Shown: in pieces, positions 36,499 through 47,473 of the stretch
How the letters are laid out: every line of letters begins with the position of its first letter
Numbering within the stretch: position 1 is the first letter of the stretch
Origin: Dyadobacter sediminis
GTDB lineage: Bacteria; Bacteroidota; Bacteroidia; Cytophagales; Spirosomataceae
Assembly: GCF_005860765.1 (NCBI RefSeq)
Contig: NZ_VCEI01000011.1
Coordinates: forward strand, 1,403,819 to 1,467,818
Reading direction: 5' to 3'
DNA: 64,000 bases
Program-made: the position numbers and the translations under genes
Notes under the pieces: model-generated
Seen by the model: the letters and a program-made list of their open reading frames with translations, nothing else
Database searches by the model: none
What the model was told of the DNA's origin: nothing

Positions 36499-38955
36499 TT
36501 AATTATTTACGAATTCCCCTTTTTCCACACTCCAGTCATTTCCGAAAAAACCAGCCATCTTCACGCCCTGTATTCCTTTTGTAAGCATGTCAAGTGAATA
36601 AATCATTAAATCCGGGAAACCGCTTCCACCGCTGAAATACTGGTTTGCGTTAGCCGCCAGAAAACCTTTCTTTCCCGTTCCGGAAATTACCGCAACCGAT
36701 GCATTTTCACTGTCCGATCTTGGCCAGATAAAACATGCGGCCAAATTATCGCCTGTGTAACTTTTGTCTTTTACGGTCATTTTCCCGTTTGAAACATGTA
36801 CCGGACAATCTTTGAGCAGCTTGTTCCAGGCTGCACTGGTATCTTTATTTCCATATAGCACTACGCCCCTGTTTTTATACTGCTCAGGATTAAAGTCTTT
36901 GTCAGCTATGATTTCAACAGCCCCGTTGCCGCGATAATACCACGTTTCTGCATCATACTTCGCTTTTTCCAAAGCCCAGCCTGCTTCCTCTTTTGATCCG
37001 CCGGTTGCATACACCAAAACCATATTATTTTGAAAGGCTTCCTTGAATGTTCCGTTTCTTCGCGGATTTTTGTTCTGCTTTTCAGATGTTGAAACGGTCC
37101 AGCCTGAAACCTTTTTGAGATAAACTGTTTCATTTTGCTGTTTTACTTTATAATTCACAGCAGCCAGGCTATCCAGCGTAATCTGTACTTCTGTTCCCGG
37201 TGCAAATGCGCCCAGATGAAAAGACAGTGCCGCAACATTACCTGTTGAACCGAAAATCCGGTTTGATTTCTTGTCCAGGCTGATCTGGATTCGGCTGTAC
37301 TTCAAAGGCGTGATTTGCTGCTGAATTTCTGCCCACCGCATTTTGGAAGATATGCCGGGATTTGCCGTAGTAAAATCAACAAAGTTCACAGCCGTATCCG
37401 CAGGAATGGAATGCCAGCTGAAAAAGTCGAAGATCGGCGGCCAGTCTACGCTGATGTCGCCATACCAGTGCTCGCCGCCGATGTGTTCGTAATAGCTGAA
37501 ATCACGGTGAAATTTTCCCAGAATATCGCGCATTTGCCGGGCGTATTTTACAGAAACGGTTTTGTCCGCATCGCCATGCGCTACATAGACGCCCAGACTT
37601 TTGTAATTGGAAGTCAATGCGAGCACATTGCTTGCATTGCTCGATCGCAACAGGATGGATTCCATTGGAGAGCCCGCGCTATCGGGAATGACGCCGTCGT
37701 GCGAGCCGTAGGAAGATAGTGTCGGATAACCGGCAGACGGTGCAATGGCTGCCCATTTTTCCGGATAGGTAGCGCCGAGAAACCAGGTTCCGTGACCGCC
37801 CATGGAATGGCCTGTCAGATAAATGCGCGAAGAATCGGGTTGAAACTGCTTCTTGGCAATTTCCAGCACTTCCAGTGCATCCAGCCGGCCCCAGTCTTCC
37901 CAGTTAAATCCTCTCGGACGCCGGTTGGTCGGAGCTACAACCACGCCCCACTCTTTCGGCTTGTACGCTCTTGCCTGACTGATCGCCTGCACTTCCGCTC
38001 CGTGAACGGAGAAAAACAAAGCCGGCTTTTTGTCGGATTTCGGTTTCAGCTGCGGACTTACGGCATAATACTGAACGCTTCCGTCCAGCTCGCTGATGAA
38101 AGTCCGGCTGTACTGTTTTCCTTCTTCAACAGACTGAATGGCAATACTGGACTGATCAATCTGTTTGCCTTCTTTCAGCAAGGTGACGGCAACATCCTGC
38201 TTTCCGGGAACAGAAACATCCGCCGCATTGATCAGTATGCCTACTTTCCGCAATCCGTATGCCGGAACTGCAGGAATCGTTGTAATGGTCTCTTTGCCTG
38301 AAACGGAAGATTTTACCTGAAAATCTTTTAACACTTTTGAACTTGTGTTGACAACGACAAGTCCGGCCCATAAGGAATCATTTTTCAATCCGGGAACAAC
38401 ATCCGGAATGGTCAGGTCTTCGGTACTGAGGTAAACCGGTTTTTCTGGAAAAGAAAGGTTGGCCGTTACGCCGCCGTAACTTCCAAACCGGGCCACACGT
38501 GCATAAATTTCATTGTTCCCTTTTTTTAACCGTACCGGCAAATGCATCCAGCCATACCGGTACATATCGCCTGCATGCGGAATGCCGTTTACAAATGCCA
38601 TGTCATGCCCGGTCATGGTCAGAACCGCCGTTTGCTCCCTGGGCGAATGATAGGTCAGATAAATGTACCCGTTTGTAAATGCACTGCCGCGAAAACGATG
38701 CAAGGAATCCGCCTTGACCTTCTGCCATTTGATTTCTGCTCCTTTATCATTTGTAAACAGCAAATTACCCTCAGCCGGTCTGGAAAGCGTTCCGTTATAA
38801 AACTGATATGCAAGTTCATCTTTGTACAAGGCTTCACGCCCATACTGATGGCTGGGACCAACGCCCAAACCTTCATCAAAATAGTATGTTTTTTGAGAAA
38901 AAGCCTGAAAAGCAAGGCTGGTGAGTAAAACAAGGGCAAGTAAGAATCGCTTCAT
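36499..38955 (-). CDS. Secreted alpha/beta hydrolase, prolyl-oligopeptidase-like
   Basis: An 818-residue protein with a signal peptide (residues 1-21). The first 290 residues are beta-rich; the alpha/beta hydrolase domain begins near 300. The nucleophile elbow is GHSMGGHG and the charge relay is completed by Asp in HGDADKTV and His in GGEHWYG. Such large hydrolases remove acyl groups or peptides from glycans or host polymers. The substrate is not readable. It may act with the polysaccharide genes that follow. A terminator separates it from the convergent SDR gene. Confidence 0.82.
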   Translation of the reverse strand: MKRFLLALVLLTSLAFQAFSQKTYYFDEGLGVGPSHQYGREALYKDELAYQFYNGTLSRPAEGNLLFTNDKGAEIKWQKVKADSLHRFRGSAFTNGYIYLTYHSPREQTAVLTMTGHDMAFVNGIPHAGDMYRYGWMHLPVRLKKGNNEIYARVARFGSYGGVTANLSFPEKPVYLSTEDLTIPDVVPGLKNDSLWAGLVVVNTSSKVLKDFQVKSSVSGKETITTIPAVPAYGLRKVGILINAADVSVPGKQDVAVTLLKEGKQIDQSSIAIQSVEEGKQYSRTFISELDGSVQYYAVSPQLKPKSDKKPALFFSVHGAEVQAISQARAYKPKEWGVVVAPTNRRPRGFNWEDWGRLDALEVLEIAKKQFQPDSSRIYLTGHSMGGHGTWFLGATYPEKWAAIAPSAGYPTLSSYGSHDGVIPDSAGSPMESILLRSSNASNVLALTSNYKSLGVYVAHGDADKTVSVKYARQMRDILGKFHRDFSYYEHIGGEHWYGDISVDWPPIFDFFSWHSIPADTAVNFVDFTTANPGISSKMRWAEIQQQITPLKYSRIQISLDKKSNRIFGSTGNVAALSFHLGAFAPGTEVQITLDSLAAVNYKVKQQNETVYLKKVSGWTVSTSEKQNKNPRRNGTFKEAFQNNMVLVYATGGSKEEAGWALEKAKYDAETWYYRGNGAVEIIADKDFNPEQYKNRGVVLYGNKDTSAAWNKLLKDCPVHVSNGKMTVKDKSYTGDNLAACFIWPRSDSENASVAVISGTGKKGFLAANANQYFSGGSGFPDLMIYSLDMLTKGIQGVKMAGFFGNDWSVEKGEFVNN

Positions 38956-39114
38956 TGATAAGTTCAGGAATAATTTAAAAGATTAAACTTAATAAGAAAT
39001 CTTAAAAATTACTTTCTACTATTTAATAAAACAATTTAAATCCTTCTATACAGTGTATTTACGGATGAACTGCAATTAATTTACATCTGCTGAAATCATT
39101 TCCTGAATAGGCCC

Positions 39115-39122
39115 TAAATTTG
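39115..39122 (+). promoter_or_regulatory. Putative -7 element TAAATTTG upstream of the VanZ gene
   Basis: Exact TAnnTTTG, 22 bases before the ATG at 39145. No -33 TTTG at the usual spacing. Confidence 0.4.
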
Positions 39123-39144
39123 CCGTATAACCTTTCTGTACACA

Positions 39145-41159
<2,015 letters not shown>

Positions 41160-41193
41160 TTATGGTGTTATGGTTTAAAATCTACCTTTCCTG

Positions 41194-41201
41194 CAAAAAT
41201 A
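41194..41201 (-). promoter_or_regulatory. Putative pgi -7 element TATTTTTG
   Basis: On the minus strand TATTTTTG lies about 38 bases upstream of the pgi ATG. The -33 position is not a clear TTTG. Confidence 0.3.
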
Positions 41202-41234
41202 TGACTTTACGGCACTTTAAACGCTTTTTTATGG

Positions 41235-42074
41235 CTAGCCCGCATCACAAACTCCTCTGAAGTAACCGACAGACTCCGCAATGCCCGCCAGCGGATCTTT
41301 CATATCTTTCTCATATTCAAGGCTGCATGCACCTGCATATTTGATTTTACGCAGCATTTTCACAAAAAGGGAAATATCAATAATTCCGCGTCCCAGTTCG
41401 CATGTTTTTCCGTCCTTGTTTGCTGCGGTTACATTTTTAAGGTGTATGTCAAAAATTCTTTTCGAGTATTTCCAGAGGTCATTGGACGGGTCCTGATTAT
41501 CCCGCTGATTGTGCCCCATATCAAAACAAAGCCCTACTCTTTCGTCCAGGTCTTTCACCAGCTTGTAAACAGAAGCTGCATTCGGGTAAAGTTTGTCCTC
41601 CGGGCCGTGATTATGAATCGCAAATTTGATATCGTATTCCTTTACTTTCTTTTCCACGTATTTCAGGTCTGCATGCGCAGGAATCCCGACAATGAGCTTT
41701 ACGCCTACTTTCTTCGCATATTCGAATGCATTGTCAATGTCTGCCGTGGTTTTGGTATAAATGGGCCCGACGGCGTAACCCTTTACGTCAGCTTCTTTCA
41801 GCTTGGCATGAAAAGCCTGGATCTGCTCCGGCGTGCTGTTCAATGGCAAATGGAAATCCTTGATACACAAATAATGCACATCCGTTTTCTTCATCATTTC
41901 AAGCGACTGATCCAGATTGAAATGTACGAAACTATATCCCGCCATGGCAAGGTTAAATGTATCCGGTGTCTTTTTTACCACGCTGCCAGCCTCACTTTTT
42001 TCCGGTACTGAAATCATATTGGCTGCAAAAAGACCTGCTACGCTCTTCTTTACAAATCCTCTTCTTGTATTCAT
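41235..42074 (-). CDS. Tat-exported sugar phosphate isomerase/epimerase (TIM barrel)
   Basis: A 279-residue protein with a Tat-type leader (NTRRGFVKKSVAGLFAAN, residues 2-19). The barrel is of the xylose-isomerase-like superfamily (AP-endonuclease-2 family): IHNHGPEDK, CFDMGHNQRD, FDIHLKNVT and SLEYEKDM carry the probable metal ligands. Members epimerise or isomerise sugars, inositols or keto-sugars. Export to the periplasm and the nearby Gfo/Idh/MocA genes suggest a role in keto-sugar conversion; the exact substrate is unknown. Confidence 0.82.
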   Translation of the reverse strand: MNTRRGFVKKSVAGLFAANMISVPEKSEAGSVVKKTPDTFNLAMAGYSFVHFNLDQSLEMMKKTDVHYLCIKDFHLPLNSTPEQIQAFHAKLKEADVKGYAVGPIYTKTTADIDNAFEYAKKVGVKLIVGIPAHADLKYVEKKVKEYDIKFAIHNHGPEDKLYPNAASVYKLVKDLDERVGLCFDMGHNQRDNQDPSNDLWKYSKRIFDIHLKNVTAANKDGKTCELGRGIIDISLFVKMLRKIKYAGACSLEYEKDMKDPLAGIAESVGYFRGVCDAG

Positions 42075-42142
42075 TTATTTCCGAGTTTGATAAAACACTA
42101 TATTATTCAAAGACGAGGAAACCGGAATTTACCACCTCTTTT

Positions 42143-43348
42143 TTAGATCTTTAATTTGATCCCAATCCGGTTGATGAGCCCTGTTACAACAATCACGAGC
42201 AGTGAAAACAATGCCGATTTCAATAACCCGATCATGCCGGTGCGTAAATCCATTGGAAGTTCAATATGCAGCAGTGTAATAAATGCATACCAGATATAGG
42301 GAACAAGGTAACAGGTGAGCGTTGCCGTTCCCGCCGGACGGATGACAGCAGCCCAGTTTTTCTTTCCTTTCAGATCCACGAGCCAGAACATAAAAGCAAA
42401 TGAAAGGAAACTGATCCCGCTGCAAATTCCTACCCAAGCCGGCGTTGCTCTGATTTTTGATATTCCCCAGAACGGCCGTGTACCGAATCCGTACAGCAAT
42501 GCGACGATGCCCAGCGCAAGCAAAATGAGAAGATAACGGTTTCGGAGTGTACTGCTTTTTGTATAAAGCCGGTACATAACGGATGCGACCACGCCTGCCA
42601 TTGTAAATGCCGGCATGGAACCGCTGCCCACGATCCATACATATTGTTTTACAGGATCAAGAAAGTCGAGTACACCGGCAAAGTCGGCCAGATTAAACAG
42701 TACAAAGAACAGCCATGCCGCGATGATCAGCGGCAAACGGTCTCCGGCAAAAAGATAACACACGGCACAAAGCAGATACGACCAGCCGATAAGACCGAGA
42801 ATTCCGTACCAGTGCGTTTCCATCCAGGAAGGGTTTTCCGGATTCCCGCCTTTGTAAACGGCAGCCATGACGGCCAGCAAAACATATCCGGCTACTTTCA
42901 AGCCTGTATAAAGTGTTTTTTTCTCAGGATTTTCAGGATAAACGTTCCAGATCAGAAAGAATGCAGCGACCACCAGTATTTCCCAGACATACTTGCTGAT
43001 GACCATGCCGGAATCCACGGCATTTTCCAGATTAACAAGGTAAATACCCATCAACAGCAAGGCAAATGTACGTTCGGCTATGTGCCTGAGAATGGTTCCA
43101 TTGCTGTCGCCTCTGGTTTTTCTGTTGGAAATGGCAAACGGCAGCGAAAGTCCGACGATGAATAAAAATCCCGGAAAAACGACATCCGAAAGCCCCATTG
43201 CATCATCAGCGCCTTTGCTGTGTTCCATCCACTGCGGCACGCCCTGCAAGGTCCAGAAATCATTTACAAATATCATGAGAAACATGGTTACTGCACGGAA
43301 AACATCAATGGAGTCCAGTCGCAGTGAAGAAGGTTTAGGATTTTGCAT
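42143..43348 (-). CDS. HGSNAT/DUF5009-like membrane protein
   Basis: A 401-residue protein with about ten membrane segments. The N-terminal LRLDSIDVFRAVTMFLMIFVND and GLSDVVFPGFLFIVGLSLPFAI match the heparan-alpha-glucosaminide N-acetyltransferase family (DUF5009/DUF1624), which moves acetyl groups across membranes onto sugars. It lies 68 bases upstream of the TIM-barrel gene on the same strand, so they probably share a transcript. Confidence 0.85.
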   Translation of the reverse strand: MQNPKPSSLRLDSIDVFRAVTMFLMIFVNDFWTLQGVPQWMEHSKGADDAMGLSDVVFPGFLFIVGLSLPFAISNRKTRGDSNGTILRHIAERTFALLLMGIYLVNLENAVDSGMVISKYVWEILVVAAFFLIWNVYPENPEKKTLYTGLKVAGYVLLAVMAAVYKGGNPENPSWMETHWYGILGLIGWSYLLCAVCYLFAGDRLPLIIAAWLFFVLFNLADFAGVLDFLDPVKQYVWIVGSGSMPAFTMAGVVASVMYRLYTKSSTLRNRYLLILLALGIVALLYGFGTRPFWGISKIRATPAWVGICSGISFLSFAFMFWLVDLKGKKNWAAVIRPAGTATLTCYLVPYIWYAFITLLHIELPMDLRTGMIGLLKSALFSLLVIVVTGLINRIGIKLKI

Positions 43349-43479
43349 CGGGTTTGGTTAACCTAAGAATGAATAAAAGGTTAGTTGTAAGGTGTGAAAG
43401 GTTGGATGTTCAACTGGAAGCGTTCCGGGTTTTAGATGGCCGCTTTTGATTGGAACCGGATTTGTATAATTTAAAAAAT

Positions 43480-43515
43480 GGTATAATCCGGCGGGATTTC
43501 TTGCCGGACTATACC
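43480..43515. terminator. Bidirectional hairpin terminator downstream of the oxidoreductase gene
   Basis: GGTATAATCCGGC (43480-43492) pairs with GCCGGACTATACC (43503-43515), one mismatch, flanked by T-rich tracts on both strands. Confidence 0.75.
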
Positions 43516-43562
43516 AGATTTTTTTTGCTGTTTGGCAGCTTTATCCTTGTGTAAAAGCTTTT

Positions 43563-44960
43563 TTATACCGCTTTTACCACTTTCATTTCCTGCGGGTCCC
43601 AGCTTACGACGGTGTTTTCAAAATAGCTTTTATTCGAAAGCAATGCCGGGCCGGCTGCACGGAAACCGAAAACGGCATCTTCCAGCACAGGCTTGTTGGT
43701 ACGCATGGATTCGAAGAAATTGGCAAAATGGTCCAGACGGTCATCATACCCGTTCGGTGCTTTGTACTCTTCTGTTTCCGGCTCCGACATTTCCGGTTTT
43801 GAAGGATATTTGGCATTGTAATCAACGAGGAATTTTTCCTGCAGTGCTTTCGGGAAAGTATCGATGGTGTAACCCGGTGCCTTGGACATCTTTTTCCTTT
43901 TTACCGTAACGGTATTGCCCATCAGCGTGATCTGGCCGTCTGTTCCTACAAAGCGGAAACCGGAGCCGCCGCCCGAACCGTCTGCAAAATTCACACGCAA
44001 CGTAAGGTTGAACGCCGGATGTGAAGCGGTTTTCGGATAATCGTAAATCCCGACCATGAAATCCGGAACATCGCGGCCGTCTTTCCAGTAACGAAGTCCA
44101 CCGCTGGTCATTATACGCGTTGGGCCTTTGGAATCCAGAATATAGTGCATTCCGGAGAAAAGGTGCACAAAAAGATCGCCTGCAACACCCGTTCCGTAAT
44201 CCTGATAATTTCTCCACCGGAAAAAGCGAAGCGGATCATAAGCTATTTTGGGTGCTTTATTGCTCAGGAAACGGTTCCAGTCCACCGTAGCAGGCGATGC
44301 ATCCGGCGGAATGGAATACTGCCATGCACCCTGCGCGGAATGTCTGTCGTAAAATACTTCCACGAAATTCAGCTCACCGATTACGCCTGCCTGATAAAGT
44401 TCTTTCACTTTGGTATATACAATGGAGCTTACGCGCTGACTGCCCACCTGAAAAACTTTCTTGGAATCGTTCTGCGCCTTGATCATATCATAACCCTGCT
44501 CGATTTTATGCACCATCGGTTTTTCACAATAAACCGCTTTGCCTGCTTTCAGTGCTTCGATGCCGATCTGCGAATGCAAATGGTCCGGCGTGGCCAGAAT
44601 AATGGCATCAATATCTTTTCTGTTGAGTATTTCAGAATAATCGCGCGTGGTTTGTATATCGTTTCCAAACATTTCCTTGGCCCGCACAAGGTGGCCGTCA
44701 TAAACGTCTGCAACGGCCATCAACTTCACACCCGGCAGCATCAATGCCGTTTTTGTATCGCCCATTCCCATGATACCCGTTCCGATGCAGGCAATCTGGA
44801 TATGGTCATTTGCAGAAATTTTTTGTTCAGATACCGGAATTTCTCTGGATACGCCGGATTTTCCGGCAAACAATGAATTGACAGGACTTGCAGCCAGCAG
44901 CATGCTGCCGGATACTTTTTTGATAAAATCCCGTCGGTTGTTGTCACTAAACTTTGCCAT
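43563..44960 (-). CDS. Tat-exported Gfo/Idh/MocA oxidoreductase
   Basis: A 465-residue enzyme. The Tat signal is NNRRDFIKKVSGSMLLAA (residues 7-24). The Rossmann fold has the dinucleotide loop IACIGTGIMGMGD (about 55-67) and the catalytic EKPM motif of the family; the C-terminal domain covers about residues 190-460. Such exported members oxidise sugar hydroxyls, often at C3, with a tightly held NAD(P). It is separated by a terminator from the HGSNAT-like gene and by 170 bases from the kinase gene. Confidence 0.88.
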   Translation of the reverse strand: MAKFSDNNRRDFIKKVSGSMLLAASPVNSLFAGKSGVSREIPVSEQKISANDHIQIACIGTGIMGMGDTKTALMLPGVKLMAVADVYDGHLVRAKEMFGNDIQTTRDYSEILNRKDIDAIILATPDHLHSQIGIEALKAGKAVYCEKPMVHKIEQGYDMIKAQNDSKKVFQVGSQRVSSIVYTKVKELYQAGVIGELNFVEVFYDRHSAQGAWQYSIPPDASPATVDWNRFLSNKAPKIAYDPLRFFRWRNYQDYGTGVAGDLFVHLFSGMHYILDSKGPTRIMTSGGLRYWKDGRDVPDFMVGIYDYPKTASHPAFNLTLRVNFADGSGGGSGFRFVGTDGQITLMGNTVTVKRKKMSKAPGYTIDTFPKALQEKFLVDYNAKYPSKPEMSEPETEEYKAPNGYDDRLDHFANFFESMRTNKPVLEDAVFGFRAAGPALLSNKSYFENTVVSWDPQEMKVVKAV

Positions 44961-45130
44961 AGCAGAGATAAAAAATGTTATTTGAATTGCTTGTTTACTT
45001 CACAAGCTATAAAGTTAACCCTTACAACGCATTTTGTCAGAAGTTTTCTGTGCTATGTTATTAATTTTTGTTTTACGATCGCTTACAAAGAAGATTATTT
45101 TCCTTTAATTAATTTAAGCAGAATTTAATA

Positions 45131-47200
45131 TCACTCGGGAATTCGCAACTGTTTTTCAGGAAGAATCACGTGAAAAATGGCGCCGCCTTCCGGATTGGAC
45201 GTTGCATAAATATGGCCGTGATGGTTCTGGACAATTTTTTTACACATGGCAAGACCGATACCCGTTCCTTCATATTCATTTTTGCCATGCAGCCGCTGGA
45301 ATATATTGAATATCTGTTCGGCATGTTCCTGACGAAATCCGATGCCGTTGTCTTTTACTTCCAGTTCATAATAAGTTCCTTTTGTAAAAGGCAGCTGATA
45401 ATGTGCATGCCGGCTTTTTTCAAGAACCGTGCAGGAAACGGCAATGACAGGACTTACATCTTTTCTGCTGAATTTCAATGCATTGGTAATCAGATTCGCA
45501 AACAGCTGTAATATCTGCAGTGGCACGCCTTCGATTACAGGCAGATCGTTGTAGATGATTTCAGCCATTTTCTGCTCGATCAGCAAGTCCAGATCGTTTT
45601 TAACTTCCTCCATAACCTGTCCAAGCCGGATCGGCTTTATCATTTCAGCTTTTTTGGAAAGTTGTGAATAAGCCAGTACGTCGCGGATCAGAACCAGCAT
45701 CCGGCCCGCCGAATCCTTGATTTTGCTTACGTAATGCAGCGAACGTTCGTCTGTTTTCTGCAAATTCGTTTCCAGCATCTGTGCAAAGGTGCTTACTTTC
45801 CGGATCGGTTCCTGAAGATCGTGCGATGCAATGTAGGCAAACTGTGCAAGTTCTGCATTGGACCGCTGCAGATTGCTGTTTGCTTCTGCCAGTTCTTTGG
45901 TACGTTCTGCCACAATTTCTTCAATTTTGTGTCTGGCCAGCACCTGGTCTGTAACTTCCGCAGCCGTGTTCATCACGCCGTATACATGTCCTTCGGAGTC
46001 AAAAAGCGGTGTAAAGCTGTAATTAAAATAGAACGACTGAAGTCGGCCGTCCACAACAATGTCTACACGCTGATTTCGGGCATGGAATGCTTTTCCCTGC
46101 GTAAATACATGATCGAGCTGGCCGAATATTTCCTGATTGTCCAGCTCCGGCAATATTTCCGAGTACAGTTTACCGATGACATCATTTCCTTTTCCCCAGA
46201 CATCAATAATAGCCTGATTGGCAAGAGCAATCCGCATTTCCCTGCCAATGTACACACCAATCGGGAAAGGTGCGCTTTCCACAATGGAATGGGCACGCTG
46301 CTCACTTTCTTCCATTTTCTTCTGAGCAATCACCTGCTCGGTTACATCCTGACACAGTACCATGATGCCTTCCTTTCCGTCCGGCTCTTTGTACTGCTGA
46401 CAAATGAGATTAAGAAAACCGCTCTTTCTGTTTCCCTCGTTATGGATGCTATAAGGCTGGTCGAAAGTGGAAAATGATTTTCCCTCGGTTCTTACTTTGT
46501 TTGCAATTTGCCGGAAGTAAGGTTCAGCTTCCGGAATAATCTCGAACAGCGATTTGCCGATCAGCTCATCCGGACTTTTATCAATCAGTTTTCCGTAAGC
46601 ATCATTCACGATTTCCACGGTCATATTCTCATCGCTCATCACGATTATCCCGACTGTTGCTTTCTGAACCAGATTTTGAAAACGTTTTTCCGATTCTTCC
46701 AGCTTGTGGACAGCCTGTATCCGCTCGGTTATCTCAATACCGCTTGCCAGCACCCCGTTTACAAGACCGGCTTCATCAAAAACGGGAGAATAGCTCAAAG
46801 TCCAGAAATGATCTTCCTTCTTATTATTTTCTGATAAAGGAATAAGCTGGTTTTCTAATTGAATGGGTTCGCCGGTTTCCATTACCTGCATAATGTACGG
46901 ACTTACTAAATGCCATGTTTCAGGACTGATTTCTTTGTATGTTTTATTGATAGACGGATGTTTTCCTGCTTTGCCCAGAACAGGAATATAGGCATCATTA
47001 TAAAAGCAAATGCCATCATTTCCCCAATAGAGAAACATTGGAAAACCGGAATTCAAAACAATACCAAGCACAGTACGCAGGCTTAATGGCCACTGCTCAG
47101 GCTTACCGAGCGAACTTTGCGACCAGTCGAACCCGCGTATCAACATACTCATTTCACCACTTCCCCGGATAAAATGAAAAACATTGTTTAAAGCCTGCAT
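45131..47200 (-). CDS. Orphan PAS-domain sensor histidine kinase
   Basis: 689 residues from the ATG at 47200; an in-frame TTG at 47206 is less likely. There is no membrane segment, so it is cytoplasmic. Three PAS domains are visible (about residues 25-145, 160-280 and 290-415), the first with FPMFLYWGNDGICFYNDAY. HisKA (phospho-His in ASHDLQEPIRKV) and HATPase_c (NLITNALKFS, DNGIGF, GTGIGLAMCKKI) follow. No receiver domain or response regulator is adjacent, so the output is unknown. Confidence 0.9.
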   Translation of the reverse strand: MQALNNVFHFIRGSGEMSMLIRGFDWSQSSLGKPEQWPLSLRTVLGIVLNSGFPMFLYWGNDGICFYNDAYIPVLGKAGKHPSINKTYKEISPETWHLVSPYIMQVMETGEPIQLENQLIPLSENNKKEDHFWTLSYSPVFDEAGLVNGVLASGIEITERIQAVHKLEESEKRFQNLVQKATVGIIVMSDENMTVEIVNDAYGKLIDKSPDELIGKSLFEIIPEAEPYFRQIANKVRTEGKSFSTFDQPYSIHNEGNRKSGFLNLICQQYKEPDGKEGIMVLCQDVTEQVIAQKKMEESEQRAHSIVESAPFPIGVYIGREMRIALANQAIIDVWGKGNDVIGKLYSEILPELDNQEIFGQLDHVFTQGKAFHARNQRVDIVVDGRLQSFYFNYSFTPLFDSEGHVYGVMNTAAEVTDQVLARHKIEEIVAERTKELAEANSNLQRSNAELAQFAYIASHDLQEPIRKVSTFAQMLETNLQKTDERSLHYVSKIKDSAGRMLVLIRDVLAYSQLSKKAEMIKPIRLGQVMEEVKNDLDLLIEQKMAEIIYNDLPVIEGVPLQILQLFANLITNALKFSRKDVSPVIAVSCTVLEKSRHAHYQLPFTKGTYYELEVKDNGIGFRQEHAEQIFNIFQRLHGKNEYEGTGIGLAMCKKIVQNHHGHIYATSNPEGGAIFHVILPEKQLRIPE

Positions 47201-47401
47201 TTGCAAATCTTTTCTTTATCCTATTTAGTTCTATTCTAGCACCCTATAATAATCACGCCAGCATACACGTACTGTTATTCTGAATCAGTTTCCGAGCAAG
47301 GAAAGCAATTTGGAGTTGATGATGCATTCAGTAAAATGCCGAATTTGAATAGGTCAGATTGTTATAAAAATAACTTTTTTCATATGTTGGCTGTAAACAA
47401 A

Positions 47402-47435
47402 AAAAGGCCGTCTCCTTGAAGGAAAACGGCCTTTT
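47402..47435. terminator. Terminator after susD
   Basis: AAAAGGCCGT (47402-47411) pairs with ACGGCCTTTT (47426-47435), loop 14 bases, T-rich on both sides. It lies downstream of susD on the minus strand. Confidence 0.85.
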
Positions 47436-47473
47436 AAATTCAAAAGATCAGCAATCGAATGCTTTTTAGCGTA

